From Gemmatimonadota bacterium (GTDB lineage Bacteria > Latescibacterota > UBA2968 > GCA-2709665): a DNA stretch of 64,000 bases. Positions 62,501 to 64,000 of the stretch are shown one piece after another. Position numbers and translations under genes: made by a program. The notes under the pieces were generated by a model. The model did no database searches, was not told where the DNA came from, and was given only the letters and a program-made list of their open reading frames with translations. Position 1 is the stretch's first letter, and every line of letters starts with the position of its first letter. The stretch covers positions 1 through 64,000 of the forward strand of contig JAPPNU010000003.1 of assembly GCA_028873695.1 (NCBI GenBank), in the 5' to 3' direction.

Positions 62501-63609
62501 CTCGGCGTGGGTGCGATGGCGATAATCGGTAACCTGTCTACGCTTTCCAGACGTTCTAGGGCCTGAGGCGTGTCAAACACAATCATACGGTCGGTGAGAC
62601 CGGGCGGGTCGGTTTCTAGTGACTCAGCAAGACATCTCAGATATGCCAAGGCTTCTTCCTGCGAATCTGCGGCCAAAATAAACGGCCGATCGGATTTCTC
62701 TGACAGCCAGCCCCCGAATTCCTTTGCAAACCGTTTCACAGTTGGCGCGAAAAGCGCTGGCCACAGCGACGGCTCGCAGTCTCTAGTCCATTCGACCCAA
62801 CATTGTTCGATTGACCGATAGCCGCTTACCGAGCGGCCGATTCGTTCGGCGAACCAGATCTGGGCCGCCGCCGACTGTTCAAGCCATTGCTCCAGGTCGC
62901 TCGCATCGTATGCTCGGACGTCCTTCCAATGGCCGATGGCAATCTTCTCCTTTTCCCATTCTTCCCTCTTCGTCCACTCACGTGCGGTCACAAAAACGAA
63001 TGTTGTCGTACTCATTTCCTTAGCCGGTACCAATTCCATACCCCGAATGTAGTCCTCCTCAGCCTTCTTGCTTACATCCTTTCTACAACTTACCTGCCAG
63101 ACTGATTCTCCGCCCGGTATCCACGACGTCGCCGTTGAAGTCTCAACTCTGCCGTCTAATCCTCGATCTTCCGCGTTATCGAAGGCACCGAATCTCACAC
63201 GAGTCAGATTCAGTCCCGTAGAGTGAACAAGCCTGCGGACGAGTGCTGGCAGTTGGTGGCGTGCATTCTTCTTGTCTGCCCAGGCGTGTATCTGCGCTGT
63301 CCTGATTCTGGCCAATTCCGGCGCGTAAACGCCGGAAACTACGGATTCGTTTTCCACGTTCTCCTCATTGAGATTAAATCTGGCCTGGAGTTCAATGAGC
63401 TCCACACTGTCCGCACCAAAGGCGCGTTCGAGCCTCACGGCCATCTCCGGAGAGAGTTCAGCGTTGCCATTCAGAAAATTCGAAAGCGCCGGGCGTCCGA
63501 CACCCAAAAGCTTTGCGGCTTTCGTAACCGTCATCCCTTCAGGGATGACGGTTTGTTTGACGTATGCTCCTGGATGCATCGCCTTGTGTGTTGATTTATG
63601 CTGACCCAT
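59527..63609 (-). CDS. Giant HigA-type HTH fusion protein, putative defence or addiction protein
   Basis: A 1360-residue protein. Residues about 12-76 are a HigA-like XRE helix-turn-helix (HPGAYVKQTVIPEGMT, KLLGVGRPALSNFLNG). Residues about 135-255 resemble a restriction-endonuclease-like domain: GLDG (D152), GESVWQVSCRKD (Q172, K177), FVFVTAREW and WKDVRAYDASDLEQWLE. The next part has AADSQEEALAYL where STAND-type NTPases have a P-loop, here degenerate. The last 900 residues look like alpha-helical repeats. The ATG at 63609 has GGAG eight bases upstream and a promoter at the right distance; an upstream ATG at 63636 would leave almost no leader. Confidence 0.7.
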   Translation of the reverse strand: MGQHKSTHKAMHPGAYVKQTVIPEGMTVTKAAKLLGVGRPALSNFLNGNAELSPEMAVRLERAFGADSVELIELQARFNLNEENVENESVVSGVYAPELARIRTAQIHAWADKKNARHQLPALVRRLVHSTGLNLTRVRFGAFDNAEDRGLDGRVETSTATSWIPGGESVWQVSCRKDVSKKAEEDYIRGMELVPAKEMSTTTFVFVTAREWTKREEWEKEKIAIGHWKDVRAYDASDLEQWLEQSAAAQIWFAERIGRSVSGYRSIEQCWVEWTRDCEPSLWPALFAPTVKRFAKEFGGWLSEKSDRPFILAADSQEEALAYLRCLAESLETDPPGLTDRMIVFDTPQALERLESVDRLPIIAIAPTPRVERKIGFLRRPCRRVIIRPRNSVYGDPDIALDRLDFMDFHKALEPIGYGYDEIEKLARESACSPTILRRRVSKIPEVQTPSWAGDAKIARKLIPASMVGAWNSAAHGDRGAILSFLRGDDYASVEVDLAQLLDRADPPLWSAGGYQGVVSRIDTLFGIASFVTRTDLDNFFAVAKDVLFKNETSANATSESVLAAGAPQDAPSHSDALRSGIRETLILLAVYGKHLFDARLAFDAEARVADFVEDLLGPFNRDTFLLCANDLPDYAEAAPDVVLSLLEKNLHSFEPVVTAGSSIFSPSLRTPLLWALQILAWNPSRFVRVVYILANLCKIAKTDTIDNWSPKPEETLASLFRYWWPQTAAPLEMRVSALKYLCSRHSTLGWSLCIDQLESMVSGSANHRSRWRDDKASAMPQVAEAEQLQFVRESTALVLDWQEHGERTLGDLVEHLEHFNEEDQLKVWDLIDRWTDSSPPEDERAILRQRINGSAKIRRNHGLAICHPERERAASHALSPQDKASRQAWLFASYRVDLPPDGSDGGNFDYKRNEKRLRGLRVKALQDIWEERGLSGVHRLVEDCEKTSGVIGELMSLILAGQDDEAARFGRSCLDLATADASSAHNSCLEGFLRNVNRNIVTGLIDEAERSGQMVHFTKLLLSLSFRAENWRRLDAKPSETQNSYWKRVEPRTWSETTREEINESVDRLLAVDRPNAAFRAALVAWDQVDTFLLVRLLGSLPDARTDEFLNDPMTDEYNISMAFDELDRRPGVTIEEKARLEYAHITRLDRSKYGIPNIEKYIAESPRNFALAIACVYKRADGAEDPPELNFGDPERIHAAVDAARTLLGRVNRIPGSDEKGNVNAEELKVWVDEVRSWCTRYDRRKIADDAIGSFMARAHADEDGIWPCRPVCEVLESLNSDEVDESFVIGALNRRGVYMRGRGGDKEREHEERYRTWSAELAEYPRVSRSLSRIATYYENEAGRQDTETELMRRLSV

Positions 63610-63648
63610 TGTAACATCTCCGGTTCGTTGTTCCATCGATCGAGTATT

Positions 63649-63680
63649 AATATACTGTATTGTGTTGCGCTACGCAATAC
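63649..63680 (-). promoter_or_regulatory. Promoter and overlapping inverted repeat of the giant HTH gene
   Basis: On the minus strand TTGCGT (63672-63677) and TATATT (63649-63654) are spaced by 17 bases, a good sigma-70-type promoter. A 19-base imperfect palindrome, TTGCG-TAG-CGCAA extended on both sides (63662-63680), covers the -35 element. The gene product starts with a HigA-type HTH, so I infer autorepression through this site. Confidence 0.55.
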
Positions 63681-64000
63681 ATTTTTCGTCAAATCGCAAA
63701 TTCGTTCATTCAAACTAGAGCATTTTCTGCCTTCATCCCGACGTACAATGCGTGATTCCAGATGCCTTGCAGCAATAGAAAACCCGCTCACCAATGGCAC
63801 AGCGGGTCTGGAAACTTTCTCACTCACGGTCAGCTCTTCAGGCTTTTTCCTCAACACAGGGGCCGACGTCGAATATCATATGTTCTTGATTAATTGAACG
63901 TTACTTCTGAATAACACCCGTTCCTACCCCCTATCCGGGAGATCTCTTGGCCGCACTCAATCCCATATTTGCGGCCATGCGCTCCAATCATTGACGTGGC
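63681..64000. other. Right-end non-coding region
   Basis: About 320 AT-rich bases upstream of the giant HTH gene. I see no convincing gene; in particular no HigB-type toxin is recognisable here, although one could lie beyond the window. Confidence 0.4.

Noticed and set aside
63531..63857. 108-codon minus-strand open frame at the right end
   Set aside because: It overlaps the promoter and start of the giant HTH gene in another frame and has no family resemblance. A HigB-type toxin was looked for here and not found.
1..64000. CRISPR arrays, rRNA genes, prophage structural genes
   Set aside because: I looked for regular spaced repeats, rRNA signatures and capsid or tail genes on both strands and saw none.

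Overview
The window is 64 kb of chromosomal DNA from an uncultivated Gram-negative bacterium. It encodes a tripartite RND metal efflux system, a TolC-type channel and a TorF-type outer-membrane protein. The gene mix is rich in mandelate-racemase/muconate-lactonizing enzymes, Gfo/Idh/MocA oxidoreductases, phytanoyl-CoA-dioxygenase-like proteins, sulfatases, M19 dipeptidases, ceramidase-like proteins and a secreted protein with an EF-hand/dockerin-like tail. That profile resembles Latescibacterota or Poribacteria; this placement is inference from gene content, because no rRNA or marker gene is present. Most of the window is GC-rich. From about 57.6 kb to the end the sequence looks more AT-rich and mobile.

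Layout. 0.3-3.2 kb: a minus-strand catabolic operon (enolase-superfamily enzyme, unknown protein, HIBADH-type dehydrogenase). 3.2-6.1 kb: DUF5069 protein, bifunctional nuclease, ceramidase-like protein. 6.1-10.1 kb: sugar-phosphate-isomerase-like protein, a queF gene with an adjoining degenerate queF paralogue, a Gfo/Idh/MocA oxidoreductase and a conserved unknown. 10.3-13.6 kb: kbl, an SDR and a sugar-acid dehydratase. 13.7-17.8 kb: two exported repeat proteins and an MFS transporter. 17.9-22.8 kb: adenosine-kinase-like PfkB, FkbM methyltransferase, M24 peptidase, cytochrome P450. 22.8-26.4 kb: GH3-family acyl-adenylating enzyme, dipeptide-epimerase-like enzyme and HAD hydrolase in one operon. 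26.7-43.6 kb: secreted nuclease, two PhyH proteins, sialidase-like protein, pdxJ, a zeta-toxin pair, a sulfatase pseudogene, mmsA, M42 peptidase, MFS, aldo/keto reductase, tRNA-Pro, two M19 dipeptidases, sulfatase, esterase, EVE protein. 43.6-46.5 kb: rhodanese with an in-frame TGA at its catalytic cysteine, ceramidase-like protein, DUF433/DUF5615 pair. 46.6-52.2 kb: CzcCBA-type efflux operon. 52.4-57.5 kb: TorF-like porin, type III glutamine synthetase, beta-propeller glycosidase-like protein. 57.6-64 kb: orphan gene, 3'-truncated transposase, broken gene, and a very large protein with a HigA-type HTH at its N terminus.

Most noteworthy are (1) the rhodanese, which reads as a candidate selenoprotein, because a TGA sits where the catalytic cysteine belongs and 45 further homologous codons follow; (2) the queF paralogue that lacks the catalytic Cys and Asp and overlaps an intact queF; (3) the giant HigA-HTH protein with an inverted repeat over its own promoter, a candidate self-regulated defence or addiction gene; and (4) the GH3/epimerase/HAD operon next to a P450. 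Short dispersed repeats lie at several gene ends.
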